31,576 bases of DNA from positions 1 through 31,576 of the forward strand of contig DAKJ01000030.1 in assembly GCA_002496565.1 (NCBI GenBank), in the 5' to 3' direction. The translations under genes and the position numbers were made by a program. The notes beneath the pieces were generated by a model. It did no database searches. It saw nothing but the letters and a program-made list of their open reading frames with translations, and was not told the origin of the DNA. Positions 1 to 6,503 of this stretch are shown here, piece after piece (within the stretch, counting starts at the first letter, position 1; each line of letters starts with the position of its first letter). This DNA comes from Methanosarcina sp. UBA289 (GTDB lineage Archaea > Halobacteriota > Methanosarcinia > Methanosarcinales > Methanosarcinaceae).

Positions 1-409
1 GCCATACTCACCTTATAATACTTTAAATCTATTATAATCTCTGTTTTATAATATCTGTTTTTGAAGCATTTTTTGATTATTGCATATTTTTTAAGTAATT
101 TTTACTGCTTTTGTATATTCAGCTTACAATCTGCTCATTCCTTGCCCATTTTTGTTCTCGTCTGTTAAGTCAATTTACATCTGACGATTTCCAATTGTTT
201 TGAGAAATATATTTAAATGAAATAAAAGGAGATTTTAGATACAGATTTTTGGAAATGCTTAATTAAATCTATAAATATTTTTAAGCTTTCTCATTGTACA
301 AGTTAACCTTGAGCAATATCTGAAACGTTGAAAATTTTCTGATCTTAATCAGGGCTTTCTCATGATGGCCTTATTCATATTTTAAAGGGTAGATGCAGTA
401 GCATCGCTC
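1..409. other. Left-edge intergenic region, AT-rich
   Basis: No coding region is supported here. At the extreme left, read on the minus strand, a GGTGAG followed one base later by ATG (complement of bases 3-5) could be the start of a gene leaving the window. A run of TATA-like sequence lies upstream of it (bases 20-55). The ribosome site is unusually close to the ATG and only one full codon is visible, so I do not call a gene. The rest, up to the bacterioferritin stop, shows nothing I recognise. Confidence 0.4.
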
Positions 410-880
410 TTATTCGTAGATCTGCTGGGCCAAATAATTTTGAACACCTATATGGTTGATCTGATCAAGTTGGGCCTCAATCCAGTCGATATGCTCTATT
501 TCTTCCTTTAGGAGCGACTCGAGAAGCACTTTTGTGTCGTTGTCTCCCAATTCCATTGCAAGCTGGATACCTTTATTGTACCCCAGAATAGCCCCTTCCT
601 CAGCCCAGTGATCGTGATCATGCATTTTTGGTACTTGATCGCCGATGCGAATTTCACTCAGGTTACTGACTATTGGCTTCCCTTCAAGGAAGAGGATGCG
701 TTCGATCAGCTTTTCTGCGTGTTTCATCTCGGTAATGGCTCGCTTCTCGATTACCTCGCCCAGCCTATCATAGTTCCAGTTTTCGCACATCTCAGCATGG
801 ACAAAGTATTGGTTGATAGCGGCCAGTTCATCTGCTAAACGGGCGTTTAGGCAATCGATTAATTTCTGATCTCCTTTCAA
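410..880 (-). CDS. bfr: Bacterioferritin (heme-type), 156 aa
   Basis: Iron-storage ferritin-like protein: it oxidises Fe(II) at a di-iron centre and stores ferric mineral inside a 24-mer, in the cytoplasm. From a TTG start at 880 the protein begins MKGDQKLIDCLN, matching the family N-terminus and usual length (about 155-160 aa). In this numbering all ferroxidase ligands fall at the canonical positions: Glu18, Glu51, His54, Glu94, Glu127 and His130. Met52, the heme ligand of E. coli Bfr, is also present, as are the EIEHIDW and GVQNYL signatures. The TTG start is preferred over an ATG 19 codons upstream because GAAGGGGG lies 7 bases before TTG and the upstream extension has no family counterpart. 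It is a single gene with an AT-rich promoter region at about 917-952. The His/Asp-rich segment HDHDHW (87-92) before the fourth ligand helix is mildly unusual. Family is secure from motifs. Confidence 0.93.
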   Translation of the reverse strand: MKGDQKLIDCLNARLADELAAINQYFVHAEMCENWNYDRLGEVIEKRAITEMKHAEKLIERILFLEGKPIVSNLSEIRIGDQVPKMHDHDHWAEEGAILGYNKGIQLAMELGDNDTKVLLESLLKEEIEHIDWIEAQLDQINHIGVQNYLAQQIYE

Positions 881-916
881 ACATATACCCCCTTCAAAAA
901 AAATTACAATTTTTCC

Positions 917-952
917 ATTTATACTTAAACTTTTCAATATGTTTTTATATTC
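917..952 (-). promoter_or_regulatory. Candidate promoter of bfr
   Basis: On the minus strand GAATATAAAA (943-952) and AGTATAAAT (about 917-926) both resemble archaeal TATA boxes. The farther one would start transcription near 918-920 and give a leader of about 40 bases. The nearer one would start it near the ribosome-binding site. Which is used cannot be decided by eye. Confidence 0.4.
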
Positions 953-1681
953 AGTTGGCTCTTGAAAATATTAGCAGTAAGATTTTTCCCTTCTTTTTCT
1001 CACAGCTTAGGTAAGCTCTGATGTTAACAATATTTTTGTTGACAAAGTTAAAAATTTACAATTTTTTGATTGGACAAGCAACGTTATTGAATGAGGTCTT
1101 AGACCCTGTCTCCCCAGAATATTATGGGACACATGTTATATAAACAAACTGAATCTAAATAGGCGACATGTTAATAAAATAGGAATTCTTGATCTACAAA
1201 ACGCCCAGTAGAAGTTTAAGCTTCAATTTCCTTGAGAGAGGAAAATTCTAAATTATAATATAAAATTATTCCTGAAATTAAAACAGATTTAAAGTTGACT
1301 ATACCTCTCGAGTTTATAATATCTTTTTTAAGTTTCTCTTCTCCCATTTTTTAGCTTTCTATACATTTCGATTTTCTGTACGCGACTAGGTTTCGGAAAA
1401 AGATACAAATGATCAAAGTAAACTACATTATTAATTTAATTAAGTTAATTATTCACTGTTTTCAGGGCTTCCGTATATGGTAATTTGTGTACATCTGGTT
1501 GTAGAGCACCTGAGGTTTTATTTTAGATAATTTTTAGAATTTTTAAGAAATTCTATGTTTTTGAGGGATGGCTCCTAACTACCAGCAGTATCAAGTTAAA
1601 TTTTAAAAATTTATTAATATCATCAAAATCGCTTAAAATTGTTAAATATGATGAAGTCTTTAATTATTGTGGGGATATTGT
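953..1681. other. Intergenic region, about 730 bases
   Basis: AT-rich DNA between divergent bfr and the 125-residue protein gene. Stop codons are dense in all frames and I see no gene or RNA gene. A TTATATAAAC (about 1136-1145) resembles a plus-strand TATA box but has no obvious gene nearby. A T/A-only palindromic stretch lies around 1430-1452. Nothing else stands out. Confidence 0.5.
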
Positions 1682-2059
1682 ATGACTGATGAAAATCAAA
1701 ATAATGAGAGTAGGTTTAGGTATAGACTTGGTAAATGGCTTCTGAGCAGAGATGAATGTGTCTTCACGACTGTAATAGATCAGAACCGAGATGATAAATC
1801 TACACGTCAGCAATTGATGAAATCAATTAATAATTGGGTAAATCGAAAGGAAGAATTTGTAACACAAGAGATTGTTTCTGAAATGTGTGAATTTATTAAA
1901 AGCGAAAACGAAGACCTTTACTTCCGATTAATGGAGAAATGTGCTTTAAAAGGAATAAATGCAGGTGAGGGTATATTTCAAGCACTAAGTATGTGCCAGT
2001 GTGAAGAAGCAATAACCAATCCACAGTGTGAAAAGGCTGATGATTTTTCTAGCGTGTGA
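1682..2059 (+). CDS. Hypothetical protein, 125 aa
   Basis: I do not recognise this protein. The start is taken as the ATG at 1682 because GGGGAT (1671-1676) sits 5 bases before it. An in-frame TTG at 1667 lacks such a site. The product is hydrophilic and acidic with no signal peptide or membrane segment. The N-terminal half is rich in charged residues (RYRLGKWLLSRDECVF). The centre, about residues 40-80, looks helical (INNWVNRKEEFVTQEIVSEM). Several cysteines (Cys31, Cys70 and a CQCEE near residue 105) are present without a clear metal-binding pattern. Codon use and a good ribosome site favour a real gene. A weak hairpin with a T run follows at 2293-2315. No function is proposed. Confidence 0.6.
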   Translation: MTDENQNNESRFRYRLGKWLLSRDECVFTTVIDQNRDDKSTRQQLMKSINNWVNRKEEFVTQEIVSEMCEFIKSENEDLYFRLMEKCALKGINAGEGIFQALSMCQCEEAITNPQCEKADDFSSV

Positions 2060-2369
2060 TTTCTCCTGTCTGCTTTCTGACTTTCTTGAGATTTCATACT
2101 TATATTGGTTTACTGAAGTCCGTGTTCGGTAAATTTTATCTATTGTGTGTTTCTGCAGTTCGCGGGCTTGTAATGAATTTAGCTATTGATAGCCTAAAGT
2201 CTGTAAATTCTTATGTGTCGATGGGGAGCTGCCAAAGGACAATAATCAATAATTAAATTGCCATGACAGTAGTTCTGAATTATTCTGTTTATTCCTGAAA
2301 ACAGGATTTCATTTTTTTAATAAATTTATTTAAATAAAAATAAAGCGTTTAAATATTTGGGGGTTATTT
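2060..2369. other. Intergenic region with weak terminator and Yip1 promoter
   Basis: A 5-bp hairpin, TCCTG-AAAA-CAGGA (2293-2306), followed by a T run could end transcription of the preceding gene. A TATA-like TTTATTTAAATAAA (2325-2338) lies about 30 bases before the ribosome site (GGGGG, 2359-2363) of the next gene. The 66-codon open frame starting at 2056 has no ribosome site or family resemblance and is not called. Confidence 0.35.
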
Positions 2370-2975
2370 ATGGGTTACGTCGAAACCTGGAAAGAAGTTA
2401 TGCAAACACCGTCTGACTTCTACAGAGAAATGCCTAAGACCGGAGGATACGCTGATCCACTCACCTTCGCAGCCATAAGTTTCATCGTATATGCACTTTT
2501 AGCCGCACTTTTTACCGTTCTTTTTGGCCATGGAATGTATATGGACGGCAGCATGTATGGTGGAATGTATAATGGTATGTATGGCGGTATGAGAGGACTT
2601 GGTTTTTTCGCAATACTTATGACTGTGATCATCACACCTATTGCAGGAATTATCTCTCTCTTTATAGAAGCTGCAATACTTTACATTATTTATAAAATAC
2701 TTGGAGGAGCGGGAACTTACGAAGGTACTGTAAGATTTATTTCTTATGCAACTGCTGTGCTGGTACTTTCCTGGATTCCTATTATCGGCTGGATCGCCGG
2801 AATTTACGGGATATATCTCTATATTGTGGGCGGCATGTATGTACATGATGTAAGTATGACAAGATCCGTAATAGCTATAATCCTACCAACTTTAATTGTA
2901 ATCTTGCTGATGGCCATAGTTATGGCATGGCTATTTGCTTCCTCAGGATTACTTCCTCTTCGGGCTTTTTTCTAA
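2370..2975 (+). CDS. Yip1-domain integral membrane protein, 201 aa
   Basis: Polytopic membrane protein of the Yip1/YIPF-like superfamily common in euryarchaea. Its molecular role is not known. The start at 2370 has GGGGG six bases upstream. The N-terminus (TWKEVMQTPSDFYREMPKTGGYADPLTF) is the usual amphipathic entry of archaeal Yip1 proteins. About five hydrophobic segments follow: roughly residues 30-52, 75-110, 118-135, 137-155 and 163-192. Between segments 1 and 2 lies a Gly/Met/Tyr-rich loop with repeated MYGGMYNGMYGGM-like units, a low-complexity feature not needed for the fold. It is preceded by a TATA-like element (2325-2338) and followed by a hairpin plus T-rich tract (2979-3016), so it is probably monocistronic. 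Fold assignment is fairly secure; function is unknown. Confidence 0.75.
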   Translation: MGYVETWKEVMQTPSDFYREMPKTGGYADPLTFAAISFIVYALLAALFTVLFGHGMYMDGSMYGGMYNGMYGGMRGLGFFAILMTVIITPIAGIISLFIEAAILYIIYKILGGAGTYEGTVRFISYATAVLVLSWIPIIGWIAGIYGIYLYIVGGMYVHDVSMTRSVIAIILPTLIVILLMAIVMAWLFASSGLLPLRAFF

Positions 2976-2978
2976 TAG

Positions 2979-3016
2979 GGTTATCCTTTTATAGGAAAAC
3001 CTCCTTTTATTTTTGA
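2979..3016 (+). terminator. Terminator-like hairpin after Yip1 gene
   Basis: GGTTATCC (2979-2986) pairs with GGAAAACC (2994-3001) with one mismatch across a 7-base loop. It is followed by CTCCTTTTATTTTT, a pattern consistent with T-tract archaeal termination. Confidence 0.45.
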
Positions 3017-3062
3017 GTCTCGTATCTGTTAAAAAATTTAAAAACTTAATTACTTCAAACTA

Positions 3063-3078
3063 AATATTTATATATTAG
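3063..3078 (+). promoter_or_regulatory. TATA box of the tRNA-Cys pair
   Basis: AATATTTATATATTAG is a strong archaeal TATA box. The predicted start, about 25 bases after its centre (near 3097), would leave a leader of about 27 bases before the first tRNA at 3124. Confidence 0.55.
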
Positions 3079-3123
3079 AAATTACTTTAATTGAACCTAC
3101 ACGAGTAATACGTGATCAAGAAT

Positions 3124-3195
3124 GCCAAGATGGCGGAGCGGCTACGCAATCGCCTGCAGAGCGATTCCATTCCGGTTCGAATCCGGATCTTGGCT
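3124..3195 (+). tRNA. tRNA-Cys (GCA), copy 1
   Basis: A full cloverleaf can be drawn: acceptor GCCAAGA/TCTTGGC, D arm GCG/CGC, anticodon stem ATCGC/GCGAT with loop CTGCAGA (anticodon GCA), and T arm TCCGG/CCGGA with loop TTCGAAT. The discriminator base is U73, an established identity element for tRNA-Cys. CCA is not encoded. It is identical over all 72 bases to the copy at 3261 and probably co-transcribed with it. Methanosarcina can charge tRNA-Cys by both CysRS and the SepRS/SepCysS route (established knowledge); nothing here says which applies. Confidence 0.96.
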
Positions 3196-3260
3196 TCTTC
3201 TTTAAATAATCTATAGTTCTAAAGTTGTTTTATAAAATATATCACACAAATCTGTAAAGT

Positions 3261-3332
3261 GCCAAGATGGCGGAGCGGCTACGCAATCGCCTGCAGAGCG
3301 ATTCCATTCCGGTTCGAATCCGGATCTTGGCT
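3261..3332 (+). tRNA. tRNA-Cys (GCA), copy 2
   Basis: Identical in all 72 bases to the tRNA-Cys at 3124, including the following TCTTCTT tract. The 65 bases between the copies are AT-rich and not conserved with the flank of copy 1. A TATA-like TATAAAATATAT lies about 20-30 bases upstream, too close to give a 5' leader, so transcription from the upstream promoter seems more likely. U73, anticodon GCA and all stems are intact. Confidence 0.96.
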
Positions 3333-3449
3333 TCTTCTTAAAAATTGATATCCTTTTTCAGAACGACCTTTTTTCCAGAATTCTTAATTTCCTGATTATC
3401 CTTATGTGTAATTTAAGATACTTTGATCCAGTTCAAATTCAAACCTTAA

Positions 3450-3460
3450 TTTTATATTAG
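3450..3460 (+). promoter_or_regulatory. TATA box placing the nth transcript start at its ATG
   Basis: TTTTATATTAG is centred near 3455, so transcription should start about 3480, which is the A of the endonuclease III ATG. No ribosome-binding site precedes that ATG, so a leaderless mRNA is the simplest reading. Confidence 0.45.
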
Positions 3461-3479
3461 AAAAGACTGATTTTTGGAC

Positions 3480-4094
3480 ATGGACATCGATAAACTCATG
3501 CAGAGGCTTTTTGAACTTTACCCTGAAGATTCTCCTGATGGCTTTGCAGATCCCTTTTTTGTGTTAATCTCCACTGTGATGTCCCACAGAACCCGGGATG
3601 ATGTGACCTATCCTGCAGCAAAAAAGCTGTTTAAAAGATTTTCGACGCCCGAAGAAATGGTGATAGCTGATATCAGCGAGATTGAAGCTCTTATAAAAGA
3701 TGTGGGTTTTTACAGAGTTAAAGCAGGAAGAATAAAGGAAATTTCCAGGATCCTTCTGGAGAAATATAATGGTAGGGTTCCTGATGATATGGAAGCTCTT
3801 CTAGAGCTGCCTGGAGTTGGGAGAAAGACTGCTAACTGCGTGCTTGCCCATGCTTTCCTTAAAGATGCCCTTGCAGTGGATACTCACGTTCACAGAATTT
3901 CTAACAGGCTCGGTCTGGTAGAGACAAAAGCCCCTGAGGAAACTGAAATGGAGTTAAAAAAGATCTTTCCACAGAAATATTGGAGACATATAAATCTCCT
4001 GCTTGTAAAATTAGGGCAAAACATCTGCCGGCCGATTTCTCCAAGATGTAAAATATGCACTCTTGATGATATGTGCCCCAAAATTATCCATTAA
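3480..4094 (+). CDS. nth: Endonuclease III (DNA glycosylase/AP lyase), 204 aa
   Basis: Base-excision-repair enzyme that removes oxidised pyrimidines and cleaves the abasic site. It has the HhH-GPD fold: the helix-hairpin-helix LPGVGRKTANCVL (110-122) carries the Schiff-base lysine Lys116, and the VDTHVHRISNRLG segment carries the catalytic Asp134. A C-terminal [4Fe-4S] motif, Cys-X6-Cys-X2-Cys-X5-Cys, spans about residues 182-198 (CRPISPRCKICTLDDMC). Length is typical for archaeal Nth. I start at the ATG at 3480; a TTG two codons upstream would add only Met-Asp. There is no ribosome site, and a TATA box about 25 bases upstream suggests a leaderless transcript. The stop codon lies in a palindrome (4092-4111). 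It is a single gene, not in an obvious operon. Confidence 0.95.
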   Translation: MDIDKLMQRLFELYPEDSPDGFADPFFVLISTVMSHRTRDDVTYPAAKKLFKRFSTPEEMVIADISEIEALIKDVGFYRVKAGRIKEISRILLEKYNGRVPDDMEALLELPGVGRKTANCVLAHAFLKDALAVDTHVHRISNRLGLVETKAPEETEMELKKIFPQKYWRHINLLLVKLGQNICRPISPRCKICTLDDMCPKIIH

Positions 4095-4111
4095 TAGGAA
4101 GTTTCCTATTA
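4092..4111. repeat. Palindrome spanning the nth stop codon
   Basis: TAATAGGAA and TTCCTATTA form a perfect 9-bp inverted repeat around a GT spacer, beginning at the TAA stop. A partial second copy of the TTTCCT half follows at about 4117-4123. It may aid termination or be a protein site. It lacks a following T tract. Confidence 0.4.
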
Positions 4112-4211
4112 GGGAGTTTCCTGTAGTCTCTGAAATCTCAAAATCAAATTCCAAAATCGAGTTCTGTTACTCTATCAAGGTTGTGGAAAAAACCTCAGGG
4201 ACGATACGAGA

Positions 4212-4224
4212 TTATTTATATAAG
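4212..4224 (+). promoter_or_regulatory. Candidate TATA box of fae-hps
   Basis: TTATTTATATAAG is the best TATA-like sequence upstream of fae-hps. Its predicted start, near 4243, would give an untranslated leader of roughly 125-130 bases. A closer weak promoter cannot be excluded. Confidence 0.45.
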
Positions 4225-4370
4225 GCTGGCATTTAGCAGGCAAAAGGGTTATCTCTATCCTCGATTTGATGGTGAATTAATTTTAATTATGAAGCCATTG
4301 ATATGCTTATCGATTATCTACATGTTTACTAATTTCGGATCTAACATTTATCAAATTTACGAGGTCAAAT

Positions 4371-5549
4371 ATGTTTCAAATAGGAGAAGCATTAATGGGG
4401 CAAGGCGCAGAACTTGCCCATGTTGATTTGATGATAGGAGACAAAGGAGGACCTGTTGGGCAGGCTTTTGCAAATGGTCTGACCCAGCTTTCAGCCGGCC
4501 ACACTCCGCTCCTATCCGTTATCAGGCCCAACTTACCGCCAAAACCTTCAACCCTTATTATCCCGAAGGTTACAGTCAAAAATATGGATCAGGCATCAAG
4601 AATTTTCGGGCCTGCCCAGTCAGCCGTTGCAAAGGCAGTAGCAGACTCAGTTGAAGAAGGCGTAATCTCAAAGGACCAGGCTGAAGAGCTCGTTATTGTA
4701 GCCAGTGTCTTTATTCATCCTGATGCCCAGGATTACAATAAGATTTACAGGTACAATTACGGAGCCACAAAACTCGCAATCAAACGCGCTCTTGAAGGCT
4801 TTCCGGACATTAACACAGTTCTTGAGGAGAGTAACAAATCCACTCATGCTATCATGGGATTCAAGGTCACAAGGCTCTGGGACCCACCTTACCTGCAGGT
4901 TGCTTTTGACAATCCTGACATCCAGTTTGTGCAGTCTGCCATATCCCAGATTCCTAAGAGCGATCACGTTATTATCGAAGCAGGCACGCCCCTTATCAAA
5001 CGTTATGGTATGGATGTCATTTCGAAGATCAGAGAGGTAAGGCCTGATGCCTTCATAGTAGCTGACCTGAAAACTCTGGACACCGGAAACCTTGAAGCAA
5101 GAATGGTTGCTGATGCTGCAGGAGACGCTATTGTGGTCTCTGCTCTTGCCCCGATCAATACCATTGACAAGCTCATCGAGGAAGCCCATAAGACAGGTAT
5201 CTATGCGGTAATGGACACTCTCAACCAGCAAGATCCGATTTCTGTCTTAAAACAGCTTAAGGTCATGCCAGATGTCATTGAACTCCACCGGGGAATCGAC
5301 ATTGAGGGCACAGAACATGCCTGGGGCAATATCGCCGAGATCAAGAAAATTGCTCCAAAAACTCTGGTCGCTGTTGCAGGTGGAGTCCGTCTTGACAAGG
5401 TGCCTGTGGCTCTCGGTCAGGGTGCTGACATTCTTGTAGTAGGCCGCGCGATTACCAATGCAAAAGATGTCAGGGATGTTGCCGAGCAGTTTATCAACAG
5501 CCTTAACAAACCGGAAATTGACCAGTTCAGAATCATGACTGACTTCTGA
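4371..5549 (+). CDS. fae-hps: Bifunctional formaldehyde-activating enzyme / 3-hexulose-6-phosphate synthase, 392 aa
   Basis: Two fused enzymes. The N-terminal Fae domain (about 1-160) condenses formaldehyde with tetrahydromethanopterin. The motif GQGAELAHVDLMIG places the proposed catalytic His at residue 17, as in bacterial Fae. The C-terminal Hps domain (about 165-392) is an OMP-decarboxylase-like TIM barrel with IIEAGTPLIKRYG, FIVADLKTLD and LVAVAGGVR phosphate-binding motifs. It interconverts ribulose-5-phosphate plus formaldehyde with hexulose-6-phosphate. In archaea lacking the oxidative pentose phosphate pathway it is thought to run in reverse to make pentoses, with Fae capturing the formaldehyde (established for this fusion). 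The start at 4371 has GAGGTC 7 bases upstream; a 5' open frame at 4181 is not related. Followed by a strong hairpin terminator and then tpiA. Confidence 0.95.
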   Translation: MFQIGEALMGQGAELAHVDLMIGDKGGPVGQAFANGLTQLSAGHTPLLSVIRPNLPPKPSTLIIPKVTVKNMDQASRIFGPAQSAVAKAVADSVEEGVISKDQAEELVIVASVFIHPDAQDYNKIYRYNYGATKLAIKRALEGFPDINTVLEESNKSTHAIMGFKVTRLWDPPYLQVAFDNPDIQFVQSAISQIPKSDHVIIEAGTPLIKRYGMDVISKIREVRPDAFIVADLKTLDTGNLEARMVADAAGDAIVVSALAPINTIDKLIEEAHKTGIYAVMDTLNQQDPISVLKQLKVMPDVIELHRGIDIEGTEHAWGNIAEIKKIAPKTLVAVAGGVRLDKVPVALGQGADILVVGRAITNAKDVRDVAEQFINSLNKPEIDQFRIMTDF

Positions 5550-5631
5550 GCAGGTTTAAGAATTTCCTCAAAAGCTGCCGGAAAAGTACTGCTAAAGGAT
5601 AAAATCATACAGTGCTTTCGGCAAAAATATC

Positions 5632-5676
5632 ATAGAAAGCGTTGAAATCCGCGCTTTCTATTTCTTTTTACTTTTC
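5632..5676 (+). terminator. Intrinsic-type terminator after fae-hps
   Basis: ATAGAAAGCG (5632-5641) and CGCTTTCTAT (5652-5661) form a perfect 10-bp stem with a 10-base loop, followed by TTCTTTTTACTTTTC. The T tract ends just before the tpiA ribosome-binding site, so the element may end fae-hps transcripts, attenuate read-through into tpiA, or both. Confidence 0.65.
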
Positions 5677-5690
5677 AAGAGGGGATTTTT

Positions 5691-6359
5691 TTGGGTTTAC
5701 CATTCATTTTGTTGAACTATAAGACTTATTTGCAGGGCACGGGCCAGGGAGCAGTGGAAATTGCAAAGGCCTGCAAAGCCGTATCCGAAGAGTCAGGTAT
5801 CGAGATAGCAGTAGCTCCGCAGCTTCCGGATATTTACAGGGTAGCTTCGGAAGTTGAGCTTCCAGTCTTTTCCCAGCATTTAGATGGGGTAGGAGCAGGA
5901 AGTTTTACGGGCCACGTTTTTGGAAAATCCATAAAAGAGGCAGGTGCTGTAGGGACTCTGATCAACCACTCTGAAAGGCGCCTGACCCTTGCAGAAATCG
6001 AGGCGTCTCTGAAGGCTGCAAAGGAATTCGGGCTCAGGTCAGTCATCTGCACTAATAATGTCCCGACAACTGCAGCAGCCGCAGCTCTTGGCCCGGATTA
6101 TGTTGCAATCGAGCCCCCTGAACTTATAGGAAGTGGAATCCCTGTCTCAAAAGCTAATCCTGAAGTTGTTAGCGGGTCGGTTGAGGCGGTTACGAAAATT
6201 AATCCCGGAGTAAAGGTACTTTGCGGAGCTGGAATTTCTAAAGGTGAAGATCTCAGGGCAGCCCTTGACCTTGGCTCTCAAGGTGTGCTTCTTGCGTCTG
6301 GAATTGTAAAAGCCAAAGACCCAAAAGCCGCACTGGAAGACCTTATCCGTCTGGTTTAA
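5691..6359 (+). CDS. tpiA: Triosephosphate isomerase (archaeal type), 222 aa
   Basis: Interconverts dihydroxyacetone phosphate and glyceraldehyde-3-phosphate in glycolysis/gluconeogenesis, in the cytosol. The short archaeal form (about 220 residues rather than 250) fits. Substrate-binding Asn9 and Lys11 occur in LLNYKTY, the electrophile His93 in LINHSERR and the catalytic base Glu141 in VAIEPPELIG. The C-terminal phosphate-binding GAGIS and GVLLASGIV segments are intact. Translation starts at TTG (5691), with AAGAGGGGA (5677-5685) upstream as ribosome site; no ATG is available at this position. The gene sits 141 bases after fae-hps, separated by a hairpin, and ends in a terminator shared with the convergent HEAT-repeat gene. 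Assignment is secure. Confidence 0.96.
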   Translation: MGLPFILLNYKTYLQGTGQGAVEIAKACKAVSEESGIEIAVAPQLPDIYRVASEVELPVFSQHLDGVGAGSFTGHVFGKSIKEAGAVGTLINHSERRLTLAEIEASLKAAKEFGLRSVICTNNVPTTAAAAALGPDYVAIEPPELIGSGIPVSKANPEVVSGSVEAVTKINPGVKVLCGAGISKGEDLRAALDLGSQGVLLASGIVKAKDPKAALEDLIRLV

Positions 6360-6427
6360 TGTTTTAGAAGGAAACTTCTTTTCCAGATCTGGAGAGAGAT
6401 TGTATAGGAATATTGGGTAAATCTTGA

Positions 6428-6475
6428 TAAAAAAGAATGCGGTTTTTTTCAGCCGCTTTTTTCTTTTCTATATTC
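6428..6475. terminator. Bidirectional terminator between tpiA and HEAT-repeat gene
   Basis: An AAAAAAGAATGCGG segment pairs imperfectly with CCGCTTTTTTCTTTT around a T-rich loop. This gives a GC-capped stem with A-rich and T-rich flanks, suitable for termination in both directions between convergent genes. Confidence 0.55.
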
Positions 6476-6503
6476 ATCTTTCTATCCTCTGTCTGATCTT
6501 TAA

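Noticed and set aside
1..5. Possible ATG of a minus-strand gene leaving the left edge
   Set aside because: Only one codon is visible and the GGTGAG ribosome site is too close to the ATG to be convincing.
2056..2256. 66-codon frame overlapping the end of the 125-residue protein gene
   Set aside because: No ribosome site of its own, no recognisable composition or motif, and it overlaps the preceding stop.
4181..4426. 81-codon frame before and into fae-hps
   Set aside because: It overlaps the well-supported fae-hps start in another frame and covers its likely promoter and leader.
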